A DNA stretch of 64,000 bases from Atrina japonica. Its lineage: Eukaryota > Mollusca > Bivalvia > Pterioida > Pinnidae. Both the position numbers and the translations under genes were made by a program. Numbering within the stretch: the stretch's first letter is position 1; each line of letters begins with the position of its first letter. Where the stretch lies: the NCBI GenBank assembly GCA_030159075.1, contig BROG01000514.1, positions 62,001 to 126,000 of the forward strand. The letters are read 5' to 3'. Below the pieces are notes generated by a model. It was not told the DNA's origin. It did not search any database and saw nothing but the letters and a program-made list of their open reading frames with translations. Below are positions 1 to 15,160 of this stretch, one piece after another.

Positions 1-556
1 GATAGAATTACAGGCTAACTGGTAAATAAAATCTAGATCAAATCAATACATGTAATAGATGTCACACCTGTGATAGAATTACAGGCTAACTGGTAAATAA
101 AAGCTTCATCAAATCAATACATGTAATAGATGTCCCACCTTTGATAGACTCACTAGCTAACTGGTAAATAAAAGTTAGATCAAATCAATACATGTAATAG
201 ATGTCACACCTGTGATAGAATTACAGGCTAACTGGTAAATAAAAGTTAGATCAAATCGGTACATGTAATAGATGTCCCACCTTTGATAGACTCACTAGCT
301 AACTGTAAATAAAAGCTACATGAAATGAATACATGCAATATATGTCACACCTGAGATAAACTTACTGGCTAACTAGTAAATAAAAGCTAGATGAAATCGA
401 TACATGTAATAGATGTCCCACCTGTGATAAAATTACTGGCTAACTGGTAAATAAAAGCTAGATCAAATCGTTACATGTAATAGATGTCACACCTGTTATA
501 AAATTACTGGCGAACTGGTAAATAAAAGCTAGATGAAATCGATACATGTAATAGAT
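1..556. repeat. 71-bp satellite array, about 8 units
   Basis: Units start near 1, 72, 143, 214, 285, 355, 426 and 497, a period of 71 (once 70). The shared core is GGCTAACTGGTAAATAAAAG followed by a segment ending TACATGTAATAGATGTCACACCTGT. Units differ by a few substitutions. The array is cut at 556 by the PLE that follows and resumes for part of one unit at 3294-3335. Confidence 0.95.
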
Positions 557-724
557 AAAAGGTAAAATTGAAGAAGTACCAATCAATAATAAAAAACTCA
601 AGTCCATTATAACACGATGGAAACCTTTCAAGTTCAATGAACGGGTCAAATTCGGTAAAAAGATCAAGTTTGGTGATGAGGTCAAGTTAGGTGAAAAGCA
701 TGATTGGTGAAACGGAGTCACTAT

Positions 725-2753
725 CTGTGGCCGTGATCCAGAATACTATTTAACATCTCTGAGAGGGGGACTTCATAATGTTTAACAAGATCCACGTATC
801 GACCATAAAACTTCTTAAACGACGATTTCAAGCGTTCAACAACGTAACCTTGTGTAAGTAGTTTATTGGCTAGTGGTTTAGCTCTCAGAATAAAACATTC
901 ATGAGAAGAGCATGCCCTGACATAACGTAGAAGTTGTGAAATGAAAACGCCATAGGCAGGATAAGATTGAATATTATTACTTAGAAATGGAAAGTTTGTG
1001 ATATGGAAATTGAAATCGTCTCGTTTGTCATAGAGGGATGTGTGAAGTTGACCGTCTTTTCCAATCGACAGGAGTAATTCTAGGTAAGAAGCAGATGTGT
1101 TGTTCTCTGTCGTCTCATTGATCTCTACTCAACAGGATACAACTGGCCGAGGTAATTCTGAAATTCTGAATTATTTATGGACAGAACATAGTCGATATAC
1201 ATGTAAGTAAAATTGCACCGAGATGCTAACTGTTTGTTTCCTTTGGAGAGCAGAGACTGTACAAATTCCGCTTCATATGAATACAAAAATATGTCAGCCA
1301 AGAGAGGTGCACAATTGGTACCCATTGGAATGCCGACAACCTGTTGGAAAACTTTTCCCGCAAAAACTACGAAGATGTTGTCTACTAGAAACCCCAGCAT
1401 CTTGATAATATCGTCTTCAGTGTACTTGTTATTGGAATCAGAGTATTCCTTGACAAAATAAGGTTCTTCATTACCTAACACCAAATATTTATATCTGTGT
1501 TTTCCATTTTTGTATACAAAAGAGTTTTGTATAATAGATGTTAATCTGTTTTGAGTTTTTGATTATGGATTGTTGTGTAAAGGGTCGAAAAAATCAAAAG
1601 ACTTGATGCCTGTAATATGTTTGAAATTTGGAGATTTTAAATGTTCCAACAATTCTTTGAATTTTTTAGGATCCACATCTGATTGACTCCGCTTCTGGTG
1701 TAGGCCGTTATACAGTGCTTCTGAAGACCTTGCTTAATATGTGTTGTTAGAAGTTCGGTAAGCAAAATAGATAAAGGCTTGGTGGAACACTTAGATGACC
1801 CCGCAATGAAGCGGTGTTTATAGGGATTTTTTTGCATCTTCGGAATCCAATAAATATATGGCAATTCAAGCTTCGTGTCACTTGTGGGTATTCCAAACGA
1901 AGCGATAACAGATTTATGATTATCTAATATTTCAGAGGTAGAGAAATCGGTCAGAGAGTATGTAGGATTTTCAGGAAGTCTGTTTAGTCCAAGTTCCTCT
2001 TGCAAGATTCTGAAGTAGTATCGCCTGCAGACAAATGTGAAGTTGATAGATGCTTTTTCAGCAGGAACGATGATAAAAATTTCATGGAGACGGGAAAGTT
2101 CTCGGACAACATTAGGGTCACGAAAATTGAATTGTGTTTTGTGTTGACACAATGTTTAAGTCGTCGAATTCATCGTTTAAGAACATTACTGCTCTACTTA
2201 ATCCACTCCGAAAGAGTATCAGGTTCGACGTCTTCTTTCTTAGCCCAGAGTATTGCGTACTCTTCACATGCGTCCATAATAATTTCAAAATTTTGGCGCC
2301 ATGTAAACGATACAGGTTCCCTATATTTTGGGCCTTTGCATAAATGATATCTCAGTTTTCTGTTGCGCACAATGTTGAGATCACCTGTCACAACATGGCC
2401 ACATGGAGAGTACATGAATTCGGATGTAGAACAGGTGGAATGATCTGGGAAAGGCTGGGTAAATTGAGTTGCTGCAGATTTGCCTTGTAATTAAAGATCT
2501 TAGTGGCAACTGAACGCGTATAGCTATACGACATACATAGTGAATCTTTGTATTGGAAGTATGGCGGGATCTTACTTTGGACGGATTTTTGGTTCAAATT
2601 TTTGCTTATATTCAAAGCGTCAATTCCCTTATTAGCAAATTTGACCTTGAGGAACGGGCGATTACTGGTTTCTTTATGTTCGTTAGTCCTGACAACTTTG
2701 AATAATTTGTTGTATGAAATGTCCAAAATGATACTATGACCTGGTTCGGTCAA
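725..2753 (-). pseudogene. Linker and reverse transcriptase of PLE copy A
   Basis: Successive frames on the minus strand give the linker (2753-2388, with KVKFANKGIDALNIS), the start of RT (2415-2194, with GHVVTGDLNIV and FTWRQNFEIIMD), the fingers/palm (2152-1637, with YIYWIPKMQKNPYKHRFIAG) and the catalytic region (1484-1125). The catalytic motif reads YIDYVLSINN, where the family has YIDDVLSINN, so a metal-binding Asp is lost. The end near 725 reads SEMLNSILDHGHR followed by TAG. Several frameshifts separate the pieces. The Asp loss alone should abolish activity. Confidence 0.8.
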
Positions 2754-2991
2754 ATAGGTTTAAAACATTTACCGATTGGCATCCAGGACTGGTAAGATTT
2801 CCTACGCTATCGACATGGTCGTTGCATCCATATGGTGCAGCAGTTCCCATATGTCAAATCCAGTGTTCTTCCCGTTTTCGTCGAAAAGGGGTGCTTAAGT
2901 TGGGGTTGTTTGTGGGATGATATATCTTTTCTAAAATACGGACTCTCAGGGAAAGGATGGAATGATCAGGCAGACTAAAATGTCTGTATAG

Positions 2992-3291
2992 TTACTGGTT
3001 ACCGCCATGATTAATCTGGAATCGATGTCCTGACATTCTACTACTCAACATTCCCTTGGTTTCATCCACATATAATATCCCACAAAGAGAACATTCAATA
3101 GCGTATACTAAGTTGGTAGACTTACACAAAAGGTTCTCGAAGCTATGTGTTGAAAATGAACGTATTGTTAGGTTGGATGTAAATGAATTGTCAGTAATGA
3201 GTATATGACATGTTTTGCAATTTTTGCTCCCGCATTTAGAAATTAAGCTATCAATGGAGGTAAACTTGTAGTATTTCATTACATCAACCAC
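2992..3291 (-). pseudogene. GIY-YIG endonuclease domain of PLE copy A
   Basis: About 99 codons are open. A Cys-rich start (CGSKNCKTC) is followed by NLVYAIECSLCGILYVDETK and the Arg-containing SSRMSGHRF. This is the PLE form of GIY-YIG, in which the two short motifs are VYAIE and ILYV and the catalytic Arg lies in the R-x-x-x-H segment. The domain is N-terminal to the RT. Expected role in an intact element: nicking target DNA to prime reverse transcription. The frame is lost downstream, in the linker around 2767-2990. Confidence 0.8.
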
Positions 3292-3293
3292 GT

Positions 3294-3335
3294 TTTACTG
3301 ACTAACTGGTAAATAAAAGCTAGAACAAATCAATA
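3294..3335. repeat. Partial 71-bp satellite unit on the far side of PLE copy A
   Basis: The sequence ACTGACTAACTGGTAAATAAAAGCTAG continues with AACAAATCAATAC. It matches the core of the array at 1-556 in the same orientation. Satellite on both sides shows that the PLE lies within the array. Confidence 0.85.
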
Positions 3336-4882
3336 CACACATACAAGTTTGCTTTATTAGTTATCGTTCTGACGACAAATAGAATGACCAGGTTAACAAA
3401 ACAGATAACAACTAATGTTTTCTACTACTTTTAATATGTTCATTGTATGACGAATCTGATGTACACTATAACTGTGAAATATTTGCCCTCTATTTGACCT
3501 AGGCGTGTTGTAGTAATGTTCATTAGACATACATTACTTGTCAGATAAGAATCACGGACCTGATATTTCACTGTAAACAATTTCTCCCAGGTAACTTCTC
3601 AGGTAAAATAATGTTCAGTGATTGACTTTGTTTTAATTAAGTAAAACAATTTGATGGCAACTGTGTTACATTCGTCCCGTCATTAAAGGTCATAGGAAAC
3701 GAAATTCATAATTTTTTTAAGTGGAAAAATATGAAGAAAATACATATTTAGATATTAATAAATCGATTGATTTTTTATATTTGAAAATATTTTTGTTTAA
3801 TTTTTGTATTTTTTTCAGTATTAAAAATATTTGTAATATAAGAACAAAATATGAAGATTTGTTATGTTACAAAATGAATTTTAAAGTTAAGATGCTCATA
3901 TGTCTATTTTGTTTATTGTGGCAGTCTCTTTTTCTCTCTCTCACTCTGATCACTTCCCATTGTATAAGTAGGCCTACTTGTATTTAGTGAACGTTTACGT
4001 ACCGGAGCTTTATGAATCTCTTCACTATTTTACTTGTTTTTACAAGTGACCGTTTACGTATGAATCCATGCAATGATTGACAGGTAATTCTTCCCCAGTA
4101 TCGCCTAGACGGGGAATGTAGTTATTTACATTGTCCATATTATATATCGCTGATATAGTTATGGTCATTTCATCAAGAAATGACAATATAATAAATATAT
4201 ATATATATAGATCTGTAATAAAGTACAGACTTCGAAAATATTTTTTTACCAGCGATATTTTATGCAAACCCAATCTCAGCCCATACAAAATCTTTGAATT
4301 AACCAACTTTAACACTGGTACATAAGTTACTATTTTTTTCACTGTAAACTACATTTACATATTTTTATTATAATCTATGATAATCTATTAAAATCGCAAA
4401 TCATGAAAAAGTGAGTCATCAAAGATAAATGATAAAATTAAATCTATGTCCGGTTGGTAAACTCATAATACACATGTACATACCGCTACCGTAGTCAGTT
4501 ACTGTGATTTGAGTGTGCGAAATAGCGACTACTGTTCTCGTATGACGTCACATCAAGGGCATTAAGCGCGCAAGCGAGACGCCGATAAGTGAACTTTGAT
4601 GGCAGAATAAACAAGTATCCTGTCATTTTTCACCTCAGATAATTTGGCTATATAATATCCAAATTTGTTATAATGAATTTTAAAGTACTAAATTCTGAAT
4701 AATCTAATATAACAGTTGCATTTGTTATGCAGAAAGTAAATAACTAGACTTACCTGGAAGAAATATAATCTTAGTTTCATTGAAAAATATTTGGAAATAT
4801 GATAATTTTTAAAGTCAAAAGCTTGAATTTTTCTTCTTGAGGATTTTAACATTTATCAGCTATATATATGAAGATATATATG
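3336..4882. other. No gene recognised
   Basis: AT-rich single-copy-looking sequence. Open frames are short and full of low-complexity residues. A TGACGTCA palindrome (CRE-like) occurs at about 4543, but no gene start follows it. Confidence 0.5.
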
Positions 4883-4883
4883 A

Positions 4884-5060
4884 ATACTTGAAGATTTCAT
4901 ATTTCTAAAGAATAATTTACCTTGATGTATATGTACTCTCTGGGTGTTACACACAAATTGGAATGAGACTTCAGTAAATCTGCCGTTGTTCTTCTTATCT
5001 GAATACGCTTAAATGCAAAAAAAAGATTATCGTGTCTTTTTCTTACGTGATTACTGTTTT

Positions 5061-5139
<79 letters not shown>
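4884..5139 (+). repeat. Dispersed repeat ending in (TA)n, copy 1
   Basis: The stretch GAAGATTTCATATTTCTAAAG through CTGTTTTAAATTATATA recurs almost unchanged at about 53337-53657, also ending in a long (TA)n. The (TA)n occupies 5065-5139. The paired occurrence indicates a mobile or duplicated unit of roughly 180 bp with a TA-microsatellite end. No coding potential is seen. Confidence 0.75.
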
Positions 5140-5141
<2 letters not shown>

Positions 5142-5364
5142 CTGCATTTATTACCAAAAAATTTCCGTACCCAAATATTTATTTGAAGGTTTTAATCTAC
5201 ATATTTTACTTTTTTCGTTAAATGATAGAATGAAATAAAATTAGATTTATTAGGGAAAATTAAATCTGCTTTTAATAAAAAAAAATAAAGATTACTGAGG
5301 TTATATTTAATTCAATGAGTTACAAGAAGACATTATTATCTGTGTTTAAAATATTATGTAATGC

Positions 5365-5562
5365 AATTTGGCCTATGCTCGGCACTTACGGCCATTGAGC
5401 AGTCAGGGTTCTTTAACGTGCCGACACCAACTGCGACACGGAACCTCGAGGTTTACTGTCTCATCCGAAGGACAGGAAACCAACCTGCCGCCGGCTGGAC
5501 TCGAACTCAGGATCCCACAATCAAGTGTCGAGCGCGCTACCGACTGAGCCAGGCCGGCTCCC
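5365..5562 (-). mobile_element. tRNA-derived SINE
   Basis: On the minus strand the head reads GCCGGCCTGGCTCAGTCGGT (A-box-like) and then GAGTTCGAGTCC (B-box), as in a tRNA. The body contains CAGGTTGGTTTCCTGTCC and CACGTTAAAGAACCCTGACT. The same family occurs on the plus strand at 25945-26195. An internal pol III promoter is expected from family knowledge. Confidence 0.85.
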
Positions 5563-5599
5563 AAAAATGTGTAAAAATATATCGCATTCCATGATATTG

Positions 5600-7060
5600 G
5601 TCAACTCAACATATTCCAGTGAATGGACAGTAACGGACCTAATAACTGTTTTTATCGAGGACCATATTTGCATTTAGTTAATGCCTTGAACAGCCACTAT
5701 ACACAGAATTGTGAATCGGCCATTGACCTCTTTATTTAAAGGCCCATGACCGGCGATTTACGCTCAGAAAGGTTGTTAATTTTGATTTAAATGGCAATAA
5801 GTTTTGCAAAATGTTTATGTAAAGTTATTATCTTCCCATTAATTACGCTTCTGAGTGATTCTGTTTTCTAGTAATCTGAGATTGAAGATTAAAAAATGAT
5901 TTTTACTCGTAACGACAATAAATACAAACGGAATTGCGTAATATTCAAGGCAACCTCAGATGAATAAGTTCAACATATAGGTTATTGTCATCTCATATCC
6001 ATCACAACTCTAAGTGAATTGGTTGACTTGTGCCCATCGATTATCTCACTCGTGCCCATCGTCTGTTTGATTGCAGAATTATTTATGAAGGTATACATGT
6101 ATTTACCAACAAGGTAATTACCATAATGCCGTTTGGTATTGAACTGACATACAACTATCTGTGGAAATAAATTGGCTTCTGACGAACTTCGCTGATAGAG
6201 GTATTGTCCACTCCACAAAACGTGATAGGCGGATTAACCTTTGTTGCCCGAAATCACTCGTAGCTTATGAATATTTATAAAGGAGTAAGTGTGTTCAATT
6301 TTTCCAATCACAAGAGTTGTAGTTGTGATCGGCAACGGAAGTTATCGCGAAGTCCTTTGATGTACTACAATATAGCCTCGATCTGATTAGCTGACGAATG
6401 CGCGAGCACCGTTTACTCGCGTTGGTTGAGGGTTCACGAATAATAAAAATATGCATAGGTGATTTCGGGCACATGAAACTACGGGTAGGAAAGAACATAG
6501 CGAATCCGGACCGTGGTTTTTTGACGATAGGGATACATATACTGTTTGTTTACAGTTTACATGGCAAATATAGGAATCACTATGTCGGATTTTTCAGTAT
6601 ATATGACAGAAGAGAAAATTGTCGTGTCAATCAGAAGTTGTTATAGAGGAACCTTTAAGGAACATACTATTAGTAGGATCGTCATTGCGCGTTGTAAACT
6701 TCTTATTCCATCGAAAACGTAATTTTCAAACGATATTGCGCTGCTTGCAAACACCACACAATTGCCATGTATATAGCTATAATTTCGGCCTACTATAACA
6801 CGTGTAACTTGTACGACATGGTCATTATTAAGTGTTGAATATTTATTTTGTTATATTGTGAAAATACACTTGGATTATTTTTCTATGGTCGAAAATCCCG
6901 GGTCATTTTTCTATGGTGAAAAATATTACTGTGCCTTTTCCATATCCGTAGAAAAAGTTATCTAGAAAACGGGTAATATTTCCTACTGGTATGGGTTTGA
7001 TTCTTTCTGTTACCGTTTGTCATAATAGTATGCAACTTCAGAGAAATTCCTGTTAAACAT

Positions 7061-7062
<2 letters not shown>
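5600..7062. other. No gene recognised
   Basis: Mixed-composition intergenic sequence. Short open frames here show no recognisable domain. The stretch AAAGGCCCATGACCGG at about 5738 recurs inverted at about 8279, but the match does not extend further. Confidence 0.5.

Positions 7063-7144
<82 letters not shown>
7063..7144. repeat. (TA)n microsatellite
   Basis: About 82 bases of uninterrupted TA dinucleotide. Peptides of alternating Tyr-Ile read across it are artefacts. Confidence 0.95.
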
Positions 7145-9682
<2,538 letters not shown>

Positions 9683-10346
9683 TATGCTGAGTGTATTATA
9701 CCTCATTACAACTTAACGATTACCATCAATTCGTATCAGTACTTTCAGTACTTTGATTATAATAAAGGAATTATCAGTTGGCACAATTTATTTGTAGCCT
9801 ATTTTGTTATTCAATCCTATCCAAAGTTATGAAATGAACTATTCTTCCGGGTTTTGTATGCTCAGTGTCGTTTATACTGTTTACATCGTTTTACCGTTTT
9901 GTATTCCTCTTGAATGTTACATTTTCATTGGCTGAACACGATGTATCAACAAGGTTGCTCATGTGTGACCCTAACACTGTTTCTATTAGATCTCCCAGGC
10001 GACAAATCGGAAAAAAGATTGATCAGTTTTTATCTAAATCGATATAAAAGTGAAATATAACCAAGTAATTCAGTGCTGAAAATACCCCAACCAAATGCAG
10101 AAGTGTGCATGTTAATATGGTTTGTGCAAGCAAGCAAACTATTAGTACATGTAGCTTTATTATGGTTTGTGCTACTACTAGCTATTGAACAAAAGAGAGG
10201 ATCTGACAAACACAAAAAACACAACATCTGACTACTTAGATGTTATGTTACATTGCACCATAGCATACAGCAGGGAGTAGTTAATGGGTTAAAGGCACAT
10301 ACATACATATACATTCATATTGTACAGGAAATTTTAACAAAGTAGT

Positions 10347-10582
10347 GAAACACTAGCAACCTGATATTCCGTCCGAATGTAATACTAGGAACCTGATATT
10401 CCCTCCGTCTGAATGTAACACTAGGAACCTGACTTTCCGTCCGAATGTAACACTAGCAGCCTGATATTCCGTCCGAATGTAACACTAGCAATCTAGCAAT
10501 CTGATATTCCGTCTGAATGTAAAACTAGCAACCTGATATTCCGTTCGAATGTAACATTAGTAATCTGATATTCCGTCTTTGT
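10347..10582. repeat. 32-bp tandem repeat, about 7 units
   Basis: The unit is close to AACACTAGCAACCTGATATT followed by CCGTCCGAATGT. One unit carries a short internal duplication (AGCAATCTAGCAATCTG). Nothing coding is associated with it. Confidence 0.9.
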
Positions 10583-11143
10583 CACATTAACATTCATCTG
10601 TTTTAAAAGGAGGTCTAATTAATCAAATAGATATTTTCATGTGATAAAATTAGTGATCTCTTTCAAAATTTGTGCATTAAATTACCATCTACCTTTTTTT
10701 AGACATTTTTAAGTTGGACAAAAAATCCTTATCTACACAAAATAAGTGTCATCACCAAAATTGTAGAATATTTATGGAAATTCTACAGATATCTGAAAAA
10801 ATGAACTAATGTTTTATTATGATAATGTAAACAAATTAAAGTATATCAGCACTTTTATTTAGATATTAAATAGTTAAACATATCTTTTAAAAATGTGTCA
10901 ATGAATTTGGATTCAGCTGGTACGCTAATGTATAATTGATAATCGAAACCAGATTAAAGTAAAAAATCTGTTTCAAAATGATATTTTCATATAGGTAAAT
11001 GTTTAATTTCATCATTTCAACAAACAAGAATCAGGAAAATAAAAAAATATTTTTTAGAACTCCTGGGACATATTCCGTCCATGTAACTCCATGGCTTTGG
11101 AGAAAAGAAGTAGTTTATTGCTTTGACAACATGCAAAAATGTG
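10583..11143. other. No gene recognised
   Basis: AT-rich sequence between the 32-bp repeat and PLE copy B. Nothing supported was seen. Confidence 0.5.
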
Positions 11144-12180
11144 ACATAAAAAATTAAAAGAAAGACTTTTCAGCATCATAGACAACTGCTTTTTCACTAA
11201 AGGTGGTACCCGAAAATTTAAATATCTAGTGATTAGCTATCAGGATACTTATTTCGTCAAACACCACTCTGATTCTACACATAAATATACTGAAGTTGAT
11301 ATAAAAACATGCTGGAATTTCTAATAGACAATATATTTGTAATGTTCGGAGACGTGGTCTTTCAACAAACTGTCGGCATTCCTATGGGAACCAATTGTGC
11401 TCCTTTATTCGCCGACCTGTTCCTTTACTCAAACGAAGCAAACTTCATTCAGAAACTGCTGAATCAAAAGAAGAAAATGTTAGCTGTGTCCTTTAATTTG
11501 ACATTTAGATATATCGACGACGTTTTGTCAATTAATAATGACAATTTTCATACATATGTCAATGCGATATATCCTAGCGAACTAGAAATTAAAGATACAA
11601 CAGAATCAAGCACACACGCTTCATACTTAGACATTTTACTTAATGTAAACACAGACGGGAAATTAGCAACTAAGCTATACGATAAACACGACGATTTCGG
11701 CTTTCCCATCGTAAATTTTCCACATTTAAGTAGTAATATCCCTCAGTCACCCGCATATGGAGTTTATATTTCACAAATGATCCGATATGCCAGGGCGTGC
11801 ACAACATATGAAGATTTCATATACAGAGGTAAACTACTCACTGACAAATTATTGACACAGGGATATCGAAAACCGCGTTTTAATGTCAACGTTCCGCAAA
11901 TTTTACGGTCGGTATAATAGTGTTGTTTGCGACTACTCTGTTTCACTAAGTGAAATGTTGAGTTGCCTTTTCGTTGGCGGTTGTTCAGACGTCTGTACCA
12001 ATTGTGACGAGGATACACTCCTCACTTGTTTCATTGGACTTGATTGTGGACTCACGGCGGGTGTGACCGGTCAACAGGGGATGCTTACTCCTCCATGGCA
12101 CCAGATCCCACCTCTACCGGATTTGTATCTATGTCCTGGACATTCTATTGATTTATACTTTGGTATCTGAAATTTTTATA
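11144..12180 (+). mobile_element. Naiad-type PLE, 5'-truncated (copy B)
   Basis: The copy begins inside the reverse transcriptase and runs to the element 3' end (TTTGGTATCTGA followed by T-rich sequence). It lacks the endonuclease, the linker and the RT N-terminal part. The RT catalytic part is open at 11309-11917 and contains FRYIDDVLSINND with both catalytic Asp. A one-base deletion near 11307 and an extra T near 11880 shift the frame. After VGGC this copy reads TCA where most other copies read the TGA stop, so its frame runs on to about 12170. Confidence 0.9.
11309..11917 (+). pseudogene. Reverse transcriptase C-terminal half (PLE copy B)
   Basis: About 200 residues are open. In order they hold VVFQQTVGIPMGTNCAP (RT fingers/palm), LFADLFLYSNEA, then FRYIDDVLSIN (catalytic YxDD) and YLDILLNVNTDGKLATKLYD (palm/thumb). 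The last residues after YRKPR are out of frame because of an inserted T; the true continuation (MSTFRKFYGRYNS) lies one frame over at 11883. The conserved catalytic motif suggests this copy is younger than copy A, but the truncation makes it non-autonomous. Confidence 0.85.
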
Positions 12181-12639
12181 TTTTGAGCTGGTGTGTATGT
12201 GAATAATAAAAAATGATATGCAATATCTTATATAATTTTCATGAAAATTTCTGATAGAAGGATTTCATATACAAAGTATTGACTCAATAGCTAAAAGTGT
12301 ATTCGAACCTTTTGCATGTCATTTTGGCGGACTGCCTTTTAAAGCAATGTTGTTAATGAAATCGTTTCAATAACCGCCATCGAACACGTAATTCAACAGT
12401 TTAATTTCAGTCTGCGAAACGCTGTAATTGCAAACAAGATAACCGAGTCTTACAATTTTCCTGACTTATGTCATTTCCAAAGTAATCGGTGCCTCTGGCT
12501 TTCAGTCCAAATGTTTCTGAGTTTACAGATCATGTCTTCTTGAGTGCTAAAATGTTATTTCTTCGGAATAATGTAATACCTTATTAGATCATTAGTATTA
12601 TAGGAATTAATTGTAAAGGTTTTGATTGCAAACATGATC

Positions 12640-12910
12640 TACTTATATCGGTACCAGCTGGTAATCTTATACTAAATAATATTTCGCACTGATAACACCA
12701 TCTAAATTCTAAATTCTTCAAAAGCTAAGATAGTCATCTTTTTACAGTGGTTACTCTTAGACGGATTTGTCTATGCATTAAGATTTATCATTAGACCTTG
12801 TATGATTCCACTTTCCCTTTAGAAGATCTATTGTAAATTGGAGCTCAGCTGATGAAGTCTAATTAAAAAAAACAATATTCGTGAGCATTATAACTTTGTT
12901 ATTCTATTTA
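12640..12910 (+). repeat. Hammerhead-bearing dispersed repeat, degenerate ribozyme
   Basis: The body starts near ATATCGGTACCAGCTGGTAAT and includes TTTTTACAGTGGTTACTCTTA and CTTGTATGATTCCACTTTCC. The same body occurs at 35930-36215. The 3' part has GAGCTCAGCTGATGAAGTCT at 12841, but GAAA and stem III are replaced by an A-run, so the ribozyme core is broken here. GTGAGC at 12881 is the remnant of stem I. Confidence 0.75.
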
Positions 12911-13123
12911 TAATAATATATATCTATAAAATTTGTATGTTAGAATAATCAAAATTACTAGGAATATTATAAAGAATTTTTTCCATAAATCTATATGATT
13001 AGTTATTGCTGTGCCACAGCTGCTTCCGTTCAACTGCCTTTTTCTGAAAGGTCATCTCATGGCAAATTATAAGATATGATTGAGGTAAACCTATGATTAT
13101 TCATTTCCATCAGAAATATATAT

Positions 13124-13254
13124 TAAGAGTAATTCTATGTAAAGACCAAAATAGTATTTAAGTACTGAGAAATGGTATGTCACAGAATACGCTCATATTT
13201 ACTATATATGTTTATTATAGAATACTAAAACATAATATTGATTTTAAAATTGAA

Positions 13255-13297
<43 letters not shown>

Positions 13298-15072
13298 CCA
13301 TAGCAACAAAGAGTTGTTTTTCACAAGATTTGTCCTCTTACCCATAAAGAAAAAAGGTATTTTTGCATAGTTTCAACATTTTTTTTATTTAACATACAAG
13401 ATATATCAATAATGTAAATATTTTATTTTAATCTCCTTTGATTAGACATTCAAAACAATAAAAGCCAAAGTGATAATAAGTACAGAAGGTATTTTGCCTA
13501 ACAACTTAAAGATAGGGGGTTTCTGCAATTATCCAATTAAAAGAATTTTATGATTTTTTTTTATTTTTCAAGATTTTACCCCAATGATTTCATCAGCCAA
13601 AATCTAGGAAATCTAAAACGAACCAAAATTTTAGTAACTTTTTACTGAAAATAATTCAGAATGATGTCCTTAATTATCATTGAAAAGATTACTTAAATAG
13701 AATTAGAATTGGGTGAGAAATCGATTATTTATTTCGAATCCACCGCTAATCGAATCCGAGAACACTATACTATCAGGAATGTGACATTAGCATCTTTTCG
13801 ATCCGACTCTGTAGTATTACTAAGCGATTACAAATTATGATTGCTAACGAAATATAAGTGATTTTAGTGTCATTTAATGGTATATTTAGAAGGATATTAT
13901 CATAAACAATTGTGATATATTCTTACTTACAGTTTAAGTATAACAAATTAACTTAAATCGATCAAAAACCCCGACTCCGCTGTCGAATCCGACTACTAAT
14001 TTTAGTGTGTCAACGTAAGACAATGTCACGTAAATCGAGTCCAAAATTAATTTTGTATAATTTTCTACTGTGAATGATGTAAAATACCGCAATAAAGATA
14101 TACTACAAATATTGTGTTCTTTGAATAAGTATTGGAGAAGAAATCGACAATTATTTGTTCGAATCAGCCGATTCTCGAATCCGACTCCGCCTCCGACTAC
14201 TACTTTTAGTGACCGCCTTAATCAACGTGAGATAGACGCTCTAGTTTGTTGCAAACATATCGTGGTTATTTTTAAGCGCATAACTGACCATGATTTCGGC
14301 TGTATTGAAAGAGTGGAAACGGGAAACATTCAAATTCCGGTTTGAGAAAACGGGTAGCGATAGATTTGGACGTAAACACCCCCAGAACCTAAAAATTGGT
14401 CGTATTTACGAGTGATTTGGTTGAATTATGGATCTATGTTTATTGCAAGTACGATTTCTTGTATCCACATTTAGTACCGAGTTCACATAAGCTGTTCATT
14501 TACTATTTTTCCTAAAGAGTTCTCTTTTGGCACGGATAACAAATTACGTAGATGTTGTCCAAGGAATTATTAATTAGTTACAAAAATACCCACTGAGATA
14601 TTTTGCTGTTCGTTTCTACTAATGTTACTGAAGTCACTAGAGAATAATGGGCGATTTCCAATGCTGCGTTTTACAGAGGCCTGATTTAAATTTGCACGGA
14701 ATTTCCCTATATTAACCTAAAAAAACAACTTTCAACAGGCCTTTTTTAAAAACGGAGGCATTACGATCCCCGATATTTTCTACCTTGTTATATAAACATG
14801 TTAAGATCAACAATTAATACAAAAAACTGCTGTCAAAACCGACATACATATCACATTTCATGAAATTTACGTAATATGGCTATTTCCATTAGGTTACCAT
14901 ATTCAATATAGATAAATGACCGTTGCTATGGTAACAAGGGAGTTTTACTGGGAAAAATTGCAAGGTTTTGTTACTCTCATGCAAGGCTATCATTGTGACC
15001 AGCTGCTTTCAAAATTTGCGATATACCATTTCTGACCAATTTTGGTCTTTATATAGAATTACTCTTAAATTG
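13124..15072. mobile_element. TTAA-flanked terminal-inverted-repeat element, non-autonomous
   Basis: The left end reads TTAA GAGTAATTCTATGTAAAGACC and the right end, reverse-complemented, reads TTAA GAGTAATTCTATATAAAGACC. Similarity continues inward (GAAATGGTAT). The homologous unoccupied site upstream of both GPCR genes reads TTGAATTG where this copy has TTAAATTG, so TTAA is the target duplication. TTAA duplications are typical of piggyBac-like elements, but no transposase is encoded. A (TA)n at 13263-13292 and the palindrome TTGCCATAGCAA lie inside. Confidence 0.75.
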
Positions 15073-15160
15073 TCTCTAGCTTTAGTAATAATTCCGAGTT
15101 CATATATTGACTTGATAAACAGCATATATACTTATAAATAATACATAGGTAAACCTATGG

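Larger units (their letters stand above)
557..3293 (-). mobile_element. Naiad-type Penelope-like element, decayed (copy A)
   Basis: Read on the minus strand, the copy runs from a GIY-YIG endonuclease (3291-2992), through a linker (2990-2388), to a reverse transcriptase (2415-about 725). The reading frame is broken several times, so it is dead. Its protein is only moderately similar to the other copies in the window, so it represents a separate subfamily. It lies inside the 71-bp satellite: satellite units occur on both sides, with about 18 bases of a unit missing at the junction. Endonuclease before RT is the arrangement known for Naiad PLEs. The exact 3' limit between 557 and 720 is uncertain. 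Confidence 0.85.

Noticed and set aside
1..556. CRISPR-like regular repeats.
   Set aside because: Units are contiguous and similar along their whole length, without unique spacers, so it is a satellite in an animal genome.
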